Assembly (NCBI RefSeq): GCF_014633365.1
Contig: NC_068344.1
Span: 32,367,170 to 32,431,169 of the forward strand
Reading direction: 5' to 3'
Source: Diospyros lotus
Lineage: Eukaryota > Streptophyta > Magnoliopsida > Ericales > Ebenaceae
DNA length: 64,000 nt
The stretch's first letter is position 1, and each line of letters begins with the position of its first letter. Under the pieces are notes generated by a model that was not told where the DNA came from, searched no databases, and saw nothing but the letters and a program-made list of their open reading frames with translations. The position numbers and the translations under genes were made by a program. Of this stretch, positions 33,173 through 44,565 are shown piece by piece.

Positions 33173-34760
33173 TTTGCTTATCTTATGACTTGCATGAAAT
33201 TTTTATTTTGGTGTGAAAATATAAATAAATATATATATGGTGTGTTCATTTGTTGTTTAAGTTTTAGCAGTTCACAGCAAATCTATGGACTTGTGGAGTT
33301 ACAGGTATTCCTAACAACCTTGATTTATTACTGCAATTCAAGTTGGGGGGTGTAAGGTCTAGTCATGAATTATTTGGTTCATATTTAACTGTGAGTTTGC
33401 TATTGCTAGTTTGTTGTCTTGTGGGAATTGATTATCTTTATCTGCTCTTATAAAAAAAAAAAAATTGTGTTTTAAATAATGCTATTCCTAAAGCTTTAAA
33501 GTTATGCACTGATAGCCGGTTAAGTTTGCAATACGAAACATGGATGCATTGATTTCTTATTTGAAAACGTTTATGCATGAGAATAAGTAATTTGCATTCA
33601 TCGGGGATTCAAAATTTAAAAATTGGTTATCGGTCATAAAGTCAAAGGTAACAGTAATTAGCTGATTAGTACATTGTATGATCCCTCAACAGAAGTGGAG
33701 ACTATTACCCAAGTAAGTGTTTGAGCCTAATAACCATTAATTCTGAGTGAAATAACACTTACTCTAAATATGCTCTCTTGTTTATCTTATCTTTTCAATG
33801 GCTTCAAAATATCAATTCGCTTTGAATGTCTAGTATGATAGCGGATGAATTTGACTGGTTTCAAACTTTGACTTAGATGACTGAGAACCATGATAGGGGG
33901 ATCAATTTCTTTCAGTTTGAGCCTATTAAACCTTTTTCTTTCTTTAAATTAACCTCCCTTGCTATCCCATTTGAGCCATTTGTAGTACAATTTCTTTCGT
34001 TACTCTCGGTTAACCCATAACCATATGAATTTTATCCAACCTGGTGTGATTTTGGGAATTAATCTGTCTTTCTATTTTCATATTTAAAGAGAAAAAGAAA
34101 AAAAAAGAGAAAAAAAAAGAAGAAAAAAAAAAAAAAAAAGGGCAAATTCTCTTAGCTATTCAGCATGACTGTTTCAAAATAAATGCTAAAAAAAAAAAAA
34201 ATCCCGACACACCCTTTGCACACTCTACATTTTTTTTGACAACTCGTATTAACCTTATAGCCCCATTACAACCAGTCTGGTCCCTGTTGATACTATAAAT
34301 CATGTGATCTCAGAATTCGAGTTTGGAGTAGGGAATCATGTTTAAATTCAGAAGTTACTCGTCTAGAGCATTATTCCAATCATGAAGCTATGTCAATTTC
34401 CCTGTTCTTTCATGAAAATACGTTCCTTGTATTTGGGATGGCACCGAGTTTTGAACTTGTTCTGCATTTACTCTTATAACGGTGCACCCCCTTGTGTGTA
34501 CACCTGAGGAATCCTTTTTATTGGAGAGAAAATCCATAGTAAGATTTGAAGTCAAAACTTTGAGGGAGTAAGTCTGTGTGTTGGTTATCCTAATTTCCAT
34601 TCCTGAGATTATATGACCTTTAACCAAAAATCTGATTTAGAATGATAAATTATTTATTCAATTTTATGCATTTCGGTTTCGAATTTAAAATTTTTACATT
34701 CATACAGTTATTAAAGCTTGGCATGTGTATAATCTGATTGCTAAGGGACTAGCAATGTTT
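33173..34760 (+). other. 3' non-coding region of the LOG-bearing element
   Basis: No supported ORF. The third polypurine-like motif is at 33340-33351, A-rich simple sequence at 34085-34140, and text such as TTGAGCCATTTGTAG and GGTTAACCCATAACCA of the kind found upstream of Athila/Tat 3' LTRs. The minus-strand ORF at 34388-34627 has no recognisable domain. Confidence 0.5.
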
Positions 34761-34773
34761 AAGTTGGGGGGTA

Positions 34774-36877
34774 TGATTAGTGGTTAATTTTGTAAAAATT
34801 TTGTTATAATTATACCCTTCTTTTGATCTTAAAAATGGTTTAAATTAGATATTAATATATATTTTATGGTTATATGCAAGTTTAAATTGAAAAATGAATG
34901 AAATGAAATTTTAAAGTAAAATTTAATAATAATAATAATAATATATAAAATTATATATAATACATATACATCATTATATGCATGCATGTAATATATATAT
35001 ATAATATAATCTAATATATATATGTGCCATGTGTAATACATATATATAATATATAATTTATTAATAACATTAAATTATTATTATTATTATTTTTTTTTTT
35101 TTTAGGCATGAAGAATTCAAGCCCATGAAGACTTAAAGTCCATGAAGAATTCAAATCCATGAAGAAATCAAACCCATGAAGAAATCAAGCCCATGAAAAA
35201 TTAAAGTCCATGAAGAATTCAAATCCATGAAGAAATCAAATCCATGAAGAAATCAAGTCCATGAAGAATTCAAGCCCATGAAGAATTAAGGCCCAATTTG
35301 AACAACCCATGGAAAATATTATTTTGAGAAGGCCCAAGGATTATTTTTAATCCTAATGAAGATTAAAAACCAATTTATAGAAATCTATTTTTATTTTTTA
35401 TGTGAGAGCTTTATTAGGTGTGTTTTTTAGCTAAAATCCATTTAACTATTAGGTGGATGTTATAGCTAAAATCCATTTAACTTTATGAGTGCTTTATTAG
35501 GTATGTATTTTAGCTAAAATCCATTTAATATTAGGTGTGTATTATAGCTAAAATCCATTTAACTTTAAGTGTGTGAGTGCCCATTAGATATAATTATGTC
35601 TAATTGAATAATTGAAATTGTGTGGTTTGTATTGCATCTTGTGGCCTATAAATAGCTCACTTGATTGCATTTGTAAGTGTGATTATTATTCTTGAATAAA
35701 AGTTTAGTTGTTTCCTTATAATTCTCTCTTTGAGAATTGTTCTTGTTCTTTCTCATTTTCTTTAGTACTTTCTCTTATAATCTTACTTTTTTCTTTCTTC
35801 TTTTAAATTCTTATGTCATTTATTATTACTTTATTATTCACCGCCTAAATGGCCGGTTAATTTGTGCCTTTAAATTTCTGCAATTTTAATTCTTGTCATT
35901 TAATTATTCACCGCCTAAATGGCCGGTTAATTTGTGCTTTTAAATTTCTGCAATTTTAATTCTTGTCATTTAATTATTCACCGCCTAAATGGCCGGTTAG
36001 TTTATGCCTTTAAATTTCTTGTCATTTAAATTCTGTTATTTAAATTACGTCATTTAAATTTATGTCAATTAACTTTCAAATAAAAATGAGTAGCTAAATC
36101 TAATCTTGGGTTAAGGCAAGGACAGTGTCCAACGCCAATGATTCCCAAAGAAAGCTGCGCTTTAAATAAGTAACATTAATTTAAATTTCAGTATGAGTGT
36201 GTATTAATTATTAAAAAATCACTAGGTTTGGATTGGAGCGTAAGCCTAACTTAGAGCTTTCATGCCATGTATGAGAGTTACTAGAACTGGAAACGCTATC
36301 ATACCCAAATCCGGATGATTAATTTAGTTGTTTTGTGTATTAATTGCAATTGGATTTATGGTGGTTGCTTAAATTAGAATATCGCATATCATGTATGGGG
36401 ATTGCTTAACCTAGAACTATCATCATCTCTAATTGCATTTAATAACAAACCCTCATATCTGAAATTAAATTAATGTTGCTAATCTTTTATGCTAAAATTT
36501 GGGAATCAACGGGTTGGTACTGAAATTGTCTTAACTCAAGCACTATCCAAATTCATATTTTTACGTTTAATGTTTATTTTAATTTTTGCCTTACTTTATT
36601 TTCTAGTATCTGTTGTCTAAAAACAAAACCATAAAAAATCTTGTTGTCAATTTGTCCAAATGCGTGTGCGTGTGTGTGACATTCTTTTTCTTTTGCCATA
36701 AATAAATCTCTCAGTGGACGACCTGGATTCATCCAGAAAATATAAATATAAATTTGGACTACAACTGCACTCGTACACTGGCGAGTATAAACCTCTTACT
36801 AAAATAAAAAAAAAATATAAAAGTTTTATTATGATTTGTTTTTATTGTGTTTTAATTGCAGGGTGAGAGTGCAGTCA
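34774..36877 (+). repeat. 3' LTR of the LOG-bearing element
   Basis: Same order of repeats as the 5' LTR. I see three base differences (each C in the 5' LTR, T here), a two-base shorter TA run and a two-base longer T run, giving the same 2104-bp length. TATA box at 35645-35656. Confidence 0.95.
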
Positions 36878-38394
36878 CTGGGCGGCATGGCGGCGAGACA
36901 AGGAAGAAGAAGAAGGAAAGAAGAAGAAAAAGAAAAAGGATGAAGAAAAAAAAGAAAAGAAAAAAAGAAAAAAAAAAGAAGAAAAGAAGAAGAAGCTATT
37001 GTTTGTAAGTTGCAAGGAGGAAGAAGAAAGGAGAAGGAAAAAAAAGAAAAAAAGAAAATAAAAGAAAAAATAGAAAAAAATGGGAAAAATTCTTGAAAAA
37101 ATTCTAGAAAATAGGAAATGAATATTTATTAATATTTCAGAGATTATGGGTAAGAAAACGGTTCAGGCGCGCATTTCAAGGATATGACACGCATACCGAG
37201 AAAGCTGGAGATGCTAAGTCAAGGTAAGTAAAATTTCCTAAAAAATTCTAGAAATTCAAGAATAGTGTTTTATGAATTTTCATAGTGAAATATTTGAGAA
37301 AATATTTAAGAAATATTTAGTTTGGATTTATTGAGGAAACATAGGAAGAAATAGAGAGAAAAATAAACAAAATGCAATAAATTATGCAAAAATAGGTTTT
37401 AATACTTATTTAATCAAATATGGTGATTAAGATGCTTTGAGATTTAAGTCAAAGTGACTCGTGCGAATTTTGAGGTTGGCATGCAAATTGAGGCGAGGCA
37501 CGAATTTCGAGGCGTGATGCGAATATTGAGGTAGCCCAATAAGCTCGAGGAGGTAAGTGGTACTTCCCAACTAGACCGAGTTTTATGGAAAATGCTTAGT
37601 TTGTAAGTGATTTATGTTCCTCGAAAATGTTTTCATCATATTGACATACCTTGATATGTATCCATCACGTAGACTGCATACATGACATGATTATGAAATG
37701 CATATGTACACGTTGATATCATTGATCATGTGCATTGTGGCCGTAGGGAGTACGAACTGATACCGCTACTTTACCAAGGGTGCCCCCATACACCCCGACT
37801 TCGAAAGATGTGGCCGTAAAAATGGTAGGTAGCATGAAGGGTGCAGTTGACACCTACGATGAGTAAGACATTGTATACACACATGATAAAATATTTTGTA
37901 CCTTTACTTAGATGATTCATCATCTAACTTGGGCTTTGCCCCTGGAATATCCAAATGTTGTAGATGGAGATTGCAGCAGATATGAGGATAAATGAGGCAT
38001 GAAATGACACTTAACAAAGTGCATGATGAATGAAATGTATGTAATGTAGCCCATGTATTTAAATTCTGCTACTTTGAATTCTAAACTTTTTGAGGAATGC
38101 TGATATATAACCTTATTTATGGTTAATGTTAGTTGAGAACTTATGCTTTGTATTGAGTTATGTTAAGGAACGATGATGTAAGATTTGAATTTCGATTTAT
38201 GTTAAGGTATCAGGTTATATCTTTACTTCCGCAATTTGATAGGTATAATAATTCTCTTTCGAGAAAAATAATTGGAAGTTCTGGGATGGATACGAGAAAT
38301 GATGTGATTTAGAATTAAGTTGAAAGAGAAAAAAAAATTTATTGTCCCAGAATTGTCCTAAGTTATAACGTACCCGAGAAAGCGGGGCGTTATA

Positions 38395-39552
38395 ATTGTC
38401 GCATTTGTTCTAATTTTGTAATGAGCTCATGATGAGATGGAATCTTTCCAATGACAGAAGAAGGAGTTAGTTTGAATCCATACCCACAAACACGTCCATG
38501 TCTTTCTCTTCCCATTACTTTAAAGAAAAATTCATTTTCATCAATAGTTTGAGAAGATTCTTCCTCAGCTCTTTGGGTTACTAAAGATTGATTTTTTTCT
38601 TGAAATTTGATAATAAATAAAATAGATATGCTGTAACCTAATACTAAAATACATATCATAATAACAACATAAACTGTTTAAAATAAAATTTACCATTATT
38701 TCTTGTGACGTGGAATCAACCATTGACTCGTCTTTTTTCTTATGTGTCATCTTGAACATTTCTTATGCAAACGGTTCGTGTCCTAATATTTCAACTTATG
38801 TTAAATAGATAAAGTTAATCAGCCAAAAAAAAAAAAAATTGTTAATGAGAAAGATGTATAAATGATTTAAATTATACATGTTCAGCTCTAACTCGAGCAA
38901 AACTTCTAGTGCTTGTAGTTTTAGTCATTGTTTGCTTTAACCGATTAGACTTATTACGAGCAAAGCAACCTATATGTAAGACCAAATACAATAATCAAGT
39001 TTTAAATAATTAAAATGACTCGTGCATAAAAAAAAGTAAAGGGTATAGTATATCTGAAACTCATGTAAGCTCAACAAAGTGACAAATTGTCTCCATTGCC
39101 CTTGCTCCACTGTTGTTGGAGCAAACTTAATTCGATCATCATCATTGTCATATGAATCATAATAGTCATCCTTCAACCTATATCTATAGTTTGCAAAATC
39201 CCTTCCCATCTTTTTAAAGATCTAATTTTTTCTTACTTTGTTTTCTTCAAATTTAAATTTCTCCTACCCAAGTTAAAAGAAAAAATTGTTTGAAACGTTA
39301 TAAGTCATGAAGAACGATTTAATACAATATCGTATAAGTATGATATAGAATAATTACTAATCTTACCAGTTCATAAGAATACATTTTATTCTTATTGTCT
39401 TGTGGAACATCTTCCCAACGCTTGCAAGAAATTGGTGCACCTTCACATACTTTAACATTCTTGCCAATATGACTTGCAAACACATTAGCATTTGATGCAA
39501 TGGCTTGACCATAATTATTGAATTCCAATGGCAATTTTTTACCAAGAGCCAA
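38395..39552 (-). pseudogene. CACTA Ptta/En/Spm-type transposase exons
   Basis: Minus-strand exons in order: KKLPLEFNNYGQAIASNANV to KRWEDVPQDNKNKMYSYEL (39540-39360); MGRDFANYRYRLKDDYYD to EQGQWRQFVTLLS (39209-39060); SNRLKQTMTKTTSTRSFARV (about 38960-38885); KMTHKKKDESMVDSTSQEIM (about 38757-38698); and ENEFFFKVMGRERHGRVCGYG onward to KLEQMRQ (about 38600-38395). Together these match PF03004 (Transposase_24), including the 'K.NR.KQ...TTGT.SFAR' and 'E.F..V.G..R.G.V.G.G' blocks. The last exon is cut by solo LTR g at 38394; its C-terminal end is at 25919-26072. Exon borders are approximate. It probably acted as the accessory DNA-binding protein of the CACTA element. Confidence 0.75.
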
Positions 39553-39714
39553 AGATGTTAGTATTTTATTCTTTGTTTTCCCTTGACCTCATTTTCTTAC
39601 ATTAGATGATGATGATCATATACAATAAATATATGATAAATAAAAATTAATAATTATTTTATCATTTTATAGATGAGAACCAAACTATTAAAACATAGCT
39701 AATTATTTCTTACC

Positions 39715-40920
39715 AGCGCAACTTTGTTTTGTAGATGGATTAAATTAGGTGGTGTGATAGGAGTTTGTTCGTTGGTTTCAACTATACCTTTCATTGGCTA
39801 CGACATAGACTTATATATAGAAAGTGACTAAAGAAAAAAGAAACGCTGAAATACACTAAGCTTTAGAAAAATAGAGGGAAAAAAAAAAAGAAACATACCA
39901 AAACTAAACAAGCATGATATATACAATCAATTATCATCACTTGAAATTGGTTTTTATTTCCCTCTTCCTTTAGTCCTTTTCTTTCCGTTGACTGAAGGAT
40001 ACATTTTTTTCCTTCGTTGTCTTGATGTCCTTTCTTCAAATGCAATCTCTAGTGGAATGTCACTTCTATGACATGAAAACTCACAATCATTTAGATCCGC
40101 ATCTTGGGTTGAACGTTGGCCAATGTTTGACAGATTATTTTTTTGAAATGGTTCATCACTAGTGGCTTCATAGGCATCCATATCATAAAAGTCTCGAGGT
40201 TGTGATTGTTGAACAACATACCAATTAGGTTTCCCTATTTCCCTTACATAAAACACCTGTTCAGCTTGACAAGCAAGTATAAATGGTTTATTAGTCTGCA
40301 ATGATCTATCAAAATTTAAGGAAGTGAACCTGTAATTATCTATCCTAATTCGTCTTCATTGATTGTATACATCTCTCTAATCACACTTGAATATACTACT
40401 CGTAAACCATTAAGATATTGCAATTCGATAATATTCATTAACACACCATAGTAATCCACATTACCAAGGGTGGGGTTACCATCTCTCGCAGTTGCAAAAC
40501 TATTAGTTTCCCCCCTCACGAAAACTCCACTATTTTGAGTTTTTAATTATTTCTCTCAATCTCGGGTGTGGAGCTGAAAACCATTAACAATGTAGCCTTT
40601 GTATGACAATGCACTATGATTTGGCCTTCAAGCAAGTGATAACAAATGATTGATGACTTTGCCATTTTCTGAATTATGCATTTGTGTCACCTATCCCTTT
40701 AAAGGGAAATGTGTTAAATAACAATATAGTCCAAATGAACATCATTGAACATGTAATCATAAAATATTTAAATGATACATATTGGATCTTAATATACTTA
40801 CTTGATGCTCAAACCAACTTGGGAATTCTCTATTATGAATGTTTTCTACATTTCTAGGATGGCAATAGGTTAGAGATTGGACCACCAATTGTTTGTGTTC
40901 TCTATTTTAAATTACACACA
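39715..40920 (-). pseudogene. TNP2-like CACTA transposase, C-terminal remains
   Basis: Minus-strand fragments: EHKQLVVQSLTYCHPRNVENIHNREFPSWFE (about 40910-40815), ENGKVINHLLSLA and YKGYIVNGFQLHTRD (about 40675-40560), NPTLGNVDYYGVLMNIIELQ (about 40480-40400), then FILACQAEQVFYVREIGKPN and WYVVQQSQPRDFYD (about 40290-40170) and a basic tail. These follow the order of DUF4218/DUF4216 at the C-terminus of TNP2 transposases. The N-terminal catalytic region is absent, so the element cannot supply transposase. Several stops and frame changes are present. A short helical exon (MKGIVETNEQTPITPPNLIH, about 39800-39715) lies between this and the Ptta exons. Confidence 0.75.
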
Positions 40921-42420
40921 AAAGTGGTAAGAGAAATTTCATGAAAAAATAATTGTTATAAATTAAGAGCAAATCGACAATGAACATTCATCTACTACAG
41001 AATTAATCAGCCTTCAAGGTGTAGATATATCTAAATAGTTTCAATATCTATTTGACTATCTTTGCCAAGACAAATTTTCATATAACAGATAAAAACAAGC
41101 AGACACACATACATCCACATATGCACAAAATTGTTAAACTAAAATTAGCCTCTATATTACCAATGTAAAAGATTAATCTTTGAATTTCATATTGGTGTTT
41201 TCCTACTTCCCTGAAACACATTCTTGAGCTACATATTTTGTTATACCCACATCAATTAAAATGTACCATTTACATCATTTTCATAGAGTATAAGAAAACG
41301 CTTCCCCCCAGCCCCCCACCCCCACTACCCAACACACACAAAAAAATAATAATAATAAATAAACAACTTGAGCTTTTGTCTATTCTTTTAACCTATTACT
41401 AACAGAAAACGTAAAAGTTGAATCTTCCCAATTAGAAAGGCCTAAAACTCCCACGCATGAACCATTATTAATTACACCAAAATAAAAGATAACCACGAAC
41501 GGATCGTTCCCTAAAAAAATCATTTCAGATGGAAAAACATAGAGAAACGTGTGAATCACTAATTATTATTAAGAGATGATTTAGGTAGGGAGAAGTACTA
41601 GTACGATGAAGCATAAAACCAGAGATAAATCCATGGATGAGAAGTAAAACTAACCATCAAAAACAAAATATGTTCTCTATTGCAACAAAATTAGAGAGAG
41701 ACCTACTAGAGTTGGAGGCCAAGATGGAGATGGAGATGGAGATGGTGGCAATGTTGAGACAGCAGAGGCGGCGGTAATGACAATGACAACGATAGTGTTG
41801 AGGCAATAAAGAGGCTGCAACGAAGCCAGAGATGGAGAAGGAAAGGGCTGTGACAGTTAGGCGGCGGAGGCGATGAGGTGGAGGCAATGAAGGTAAGATA
41901 AGAGAGGGAGATGGAGGGAAAAAAATAAGGAGACGGGAGAGATAAGGGAGGGAAATGTATACAGAAATGTTCATTGAACAATGTGTTGCTTGATTTACAT
42001 TTTTTAACTTTTTTTTATATTTTGAAGGGAAAAAAAAATAAACAAAATATGTTTTTCTCTTTTTGTAAACTTTATAGTAGTAAAAAATATACTTTTTAAG
42101 AATATTGAAAGAAGAATGAAATAAAAGTATATTGAAATAAAAACATACTTCGTATTTAATTATTAATTATATTTTATATTTTAAGAATATAAAAGTATAC
42201 TTTTTAAGAATAAGTATATTATTAATTATTAAAAGTAAAAAAATATACTTTTTAAGAATATTGAAAGAAGAATGAGTTCTATTATGAGATAAAAACATGC
42301 ATTAAAGTATATTGAAAGAAGAATGTTATTAATAATTATTTTTTTATTAATTATTAATTATATTTTATATTTCATGTGACAATTTATATTAAGACATTAT
42401 TGTACTTTTTTGTACTAATA
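40921..42420. other. CACTA interior, no recognised gene
   Basis: Mostly AT-rich. 41695-41950 is purine-rich on the plus strand with short GGAGAT and GGCGG repeats, giving low-complexity proline/serine ORFs on the minus strand; this may be the 5' leader of the element's minus-strand transcript. 42000-42400 is A/T simple sequence with repeated AAGTATATTGAAA and AGAAGAATG phrases. Confidence 0.4.
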
Positions 42421-43969
42421 ATTCACTTTTAGTGACTATCAGAGCTAACCGTCACAAATAAGTATGTTGAAATTAAAGTGATGACAAAAGCTTTTAGTGG
42501 CCACCATGGCTGACTGGCACAAATAATATACCTTTAGTGGTTGCTAATGACGGCCCTCACAAATAATCTGCTTTTAGTTGTCGCCACCACCGACCCTCAG
42601 AAATAAGCATGTCTATCAATCCATTCTCCCAAGCTTTTAATGGCCGCCATGGGTGGCTGTCACAAATAATTCACCTCTAGTGGCTGCCAGTTTTGGCTAT
42701 CACAAATAGTCATCTTTCAGTGGCCGCTAATGCCAGCCCTCACAAATAAGTATAATGGAGCCAAATCAACATCTGAAGCTTTTAGTGGCTGCCACATCTA
42801 GTTATCATAGATTGTCAAGGCCCACTTTTGGATATGCTCGCTAGCATAGTAACATCTGAAAGAAGGTCCTTCCAAATGAGCTTACTTCTAATAGGAGCAA
42901 TAATCATTCTTACATCATTTATTAAGGCTTTAAAAGCCATACACTTCTGAAAATAAACAAAAAACGCCAATAACATACAAAAAGAAATAACCTTCAACAC
43001 TGGCCCTTCACACAAATCCCAAAATCTTTAGGTCGGGGGAGATCTTTGTACGCATCTAAAATCAACTTCGAGCCCCATTAAACTCCCCTTCTACTACAGA
43101 TTTGCCCTTACCTGGAATGACAAAAAGTAAACAAGTGAGCCACAAGACTCAACAAGCATATAACAAGCAAAGAGGAATAGCTAGTGAAAAGGTTGATACA
43201 TGAAGGCATGCATAATATAAGAGTCGAGGAAAGAACCACTACTTGCATATATAGAGACCATTGAAATCATGCCTTCTTCATTAAACCATGCTTCAATATA
43301 TATATATATATATATCATACTTTTTTTTCTTACATCAAATCACACACTTCACCATTGAAGATAACATTCACACACTTAGACTATAGCACAATGCCCTTTT
43401 ATCAACATAGCTTATAGTACAAAATATATACATTACACATACAAAAATACAGACACACCGCCTTTGTGGAATATCCCCATTTCTTTCTTCTTTCTTTGTG
43501 GACACACCTCCCCCACTTTTTTTTTTAACATTTCTTTCTTTATGGACTAACCTCCCTTTTTGTCATGGCATGCCTGGGGGATATCCACTTACTTTTTTTC
43601 ACACAAAAATAATAGGTGCGTTAAGGCAATATATATATATAGATGCATATGCATACACATTCAAGCATCTTCACAATAATATGCCTACACTCACCCACTA
43701 GGATTCTAGGCCACATCACATCATAATCATGCATATGTCTTTATTCACATCCATTTATGGCTTATTCAGGAATTTAACATCCCATTATAATATCTGAGAC
43801 AAGTTGACAAGACACTAACAAGGTCAAATGTTATCCAAATTTTTCCCATAATATACCAAATCGAAGTTTATTGAGTTAGGGTTATAAAAAAAAAAATGGA
43901 TCTTAATTCCGATATCGGGACAAAAAGTTATGGTCTAAAAAGTATAAGGTGCGTAGTCTAAAAATGAAA

Positions 43970-44118
43970 AGTTGATTTTTGAAATTGAAAAGTCGACTTC
44001 CAAAATTGAAAAGTCGACTTTTGAAATAAGAAAATCGACTTCTACATCAACTTAGTCGACTCATCCAAGAGCTTAACATACAGAGTCGACTTTCACTCAA
44101 GAAAGTCAACTCTTAAGA
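43970..44118. repeat. GTCGAC palindrome cluster in LTR copy b
   Basis: Four intact AGTCGACT sites and several one-base variants spaced 20-40 bases apart in A-rich sequence. Confidence 0.75.
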
Positions 44119-44565
44119 CCTAGAAACGAAAACGGACAAAAGAATGCAATGTAAATCAACAATATTTGCATACAACCAACAAAATACCATTCCTTGAAAG
44201 ATTTTTGGAGTAAATCAAGCCCTAAATGAAACCTCAACAAGACTTATTTTTTTATTTTTTTTTAAAGAAATTTAGTAAAATGTTTGTAACCAAATAAAGA
44301 GACCCATTTTATCAAAAGACCAAATATTGTAGCAATGGAGGAAACAAAGTGTGCTCAAAATGGAGAGAAATAATCAATAATAACTTGCATTAAAGGATAG
44401 GAGAGATGAACATAGATGCTTGCGTTCAAACGGAGAGACCAAGAAGACGAAGAACTTGCCCAAAGTTGGAGACCCACCATCTTGAAGCTTGATTCGTCAC
44501 CAAGAGAATAGCAGATTGGTTGAAGAAGAATGAGAAGAAGGAAGAGGCTGCTGAGAGAAACAAGG

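Larger units (their letters stand above)
27338..36877 (+). mobile_element. Non-autonomous Ty3-type LTR retrotransposon carrying a LOG gene
   Basis: Two 2104-bp LTRs (27338-29441 and 34774-36877) start TGATTAGTGG and end GCAGCCA/GCAGTCA. TSD CTGGG at 27333-27337 and 36878-36882. Primer site TGGCGCCGTTGCCGGGGA at 29447-29464 matches the 3' end of plant tRNA-Asp. The polypurine tract AAGTTGGGGGGTA is at 34761-34773. The internal region (5.3 kb) holds a broken gag with a zinc knuckle, then a cargo cassette with a cysteine-rich ORF and an intact LOG gene. There is no protease, reverse transcriptase, RNase H or integrase, so movement must have relied on a helper. Primer, tract and gag fragments fit the Athila/Tat branch of Ty3 elements. 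The LTRs differ by about three C/T changes and two simple-repeat indels, so insertion was recent. Confidence 0.95.
26073..38394 (+). mobile_element. Solo LTR, family starting TGTAATACCC (copy g), split by a retrotransposon
   Basis: Starts TATAATACCCC and ends GGGGCGTTATA, C-to-T/G-to-A decayed versions of TGTAATACCCC...GGCGTTACA. Flanked by GTTGT (26068-26072) and ATTGT (38395-38399), a 4/5 TSD. Blocks such as TATCGAAAGAAAT, TAGGAGA and GGGGGCTCC follow the order seen in solo LTR f (5005-7703). A TATA box CCTATAAATAGG lies at 27037-27048. The LOG-bearing retrotransposon interrupts it at 27338-36877. Without that insertion it is about 2.8 kb. The ORF at 27082-27351 is LTR sequence rich in GCAGC and GCCATGG and is not regarded as a gene. 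Confidence 0.75.

Noticed and set aside
34388..34627. Minus-strand 79-residue ORF in the LOG element
   Set aside because: No domain; it lies in the 3' non-coding region typical of this type of retroelement.
41657..41981. Minus-strand ORFs of about 100 residues in the CACTA interior
   Set aside because: Both frames read short GGAGAT/GGCGG repeats as Pro/Ser/His-rich sequence. More likely leader DNA than protein.
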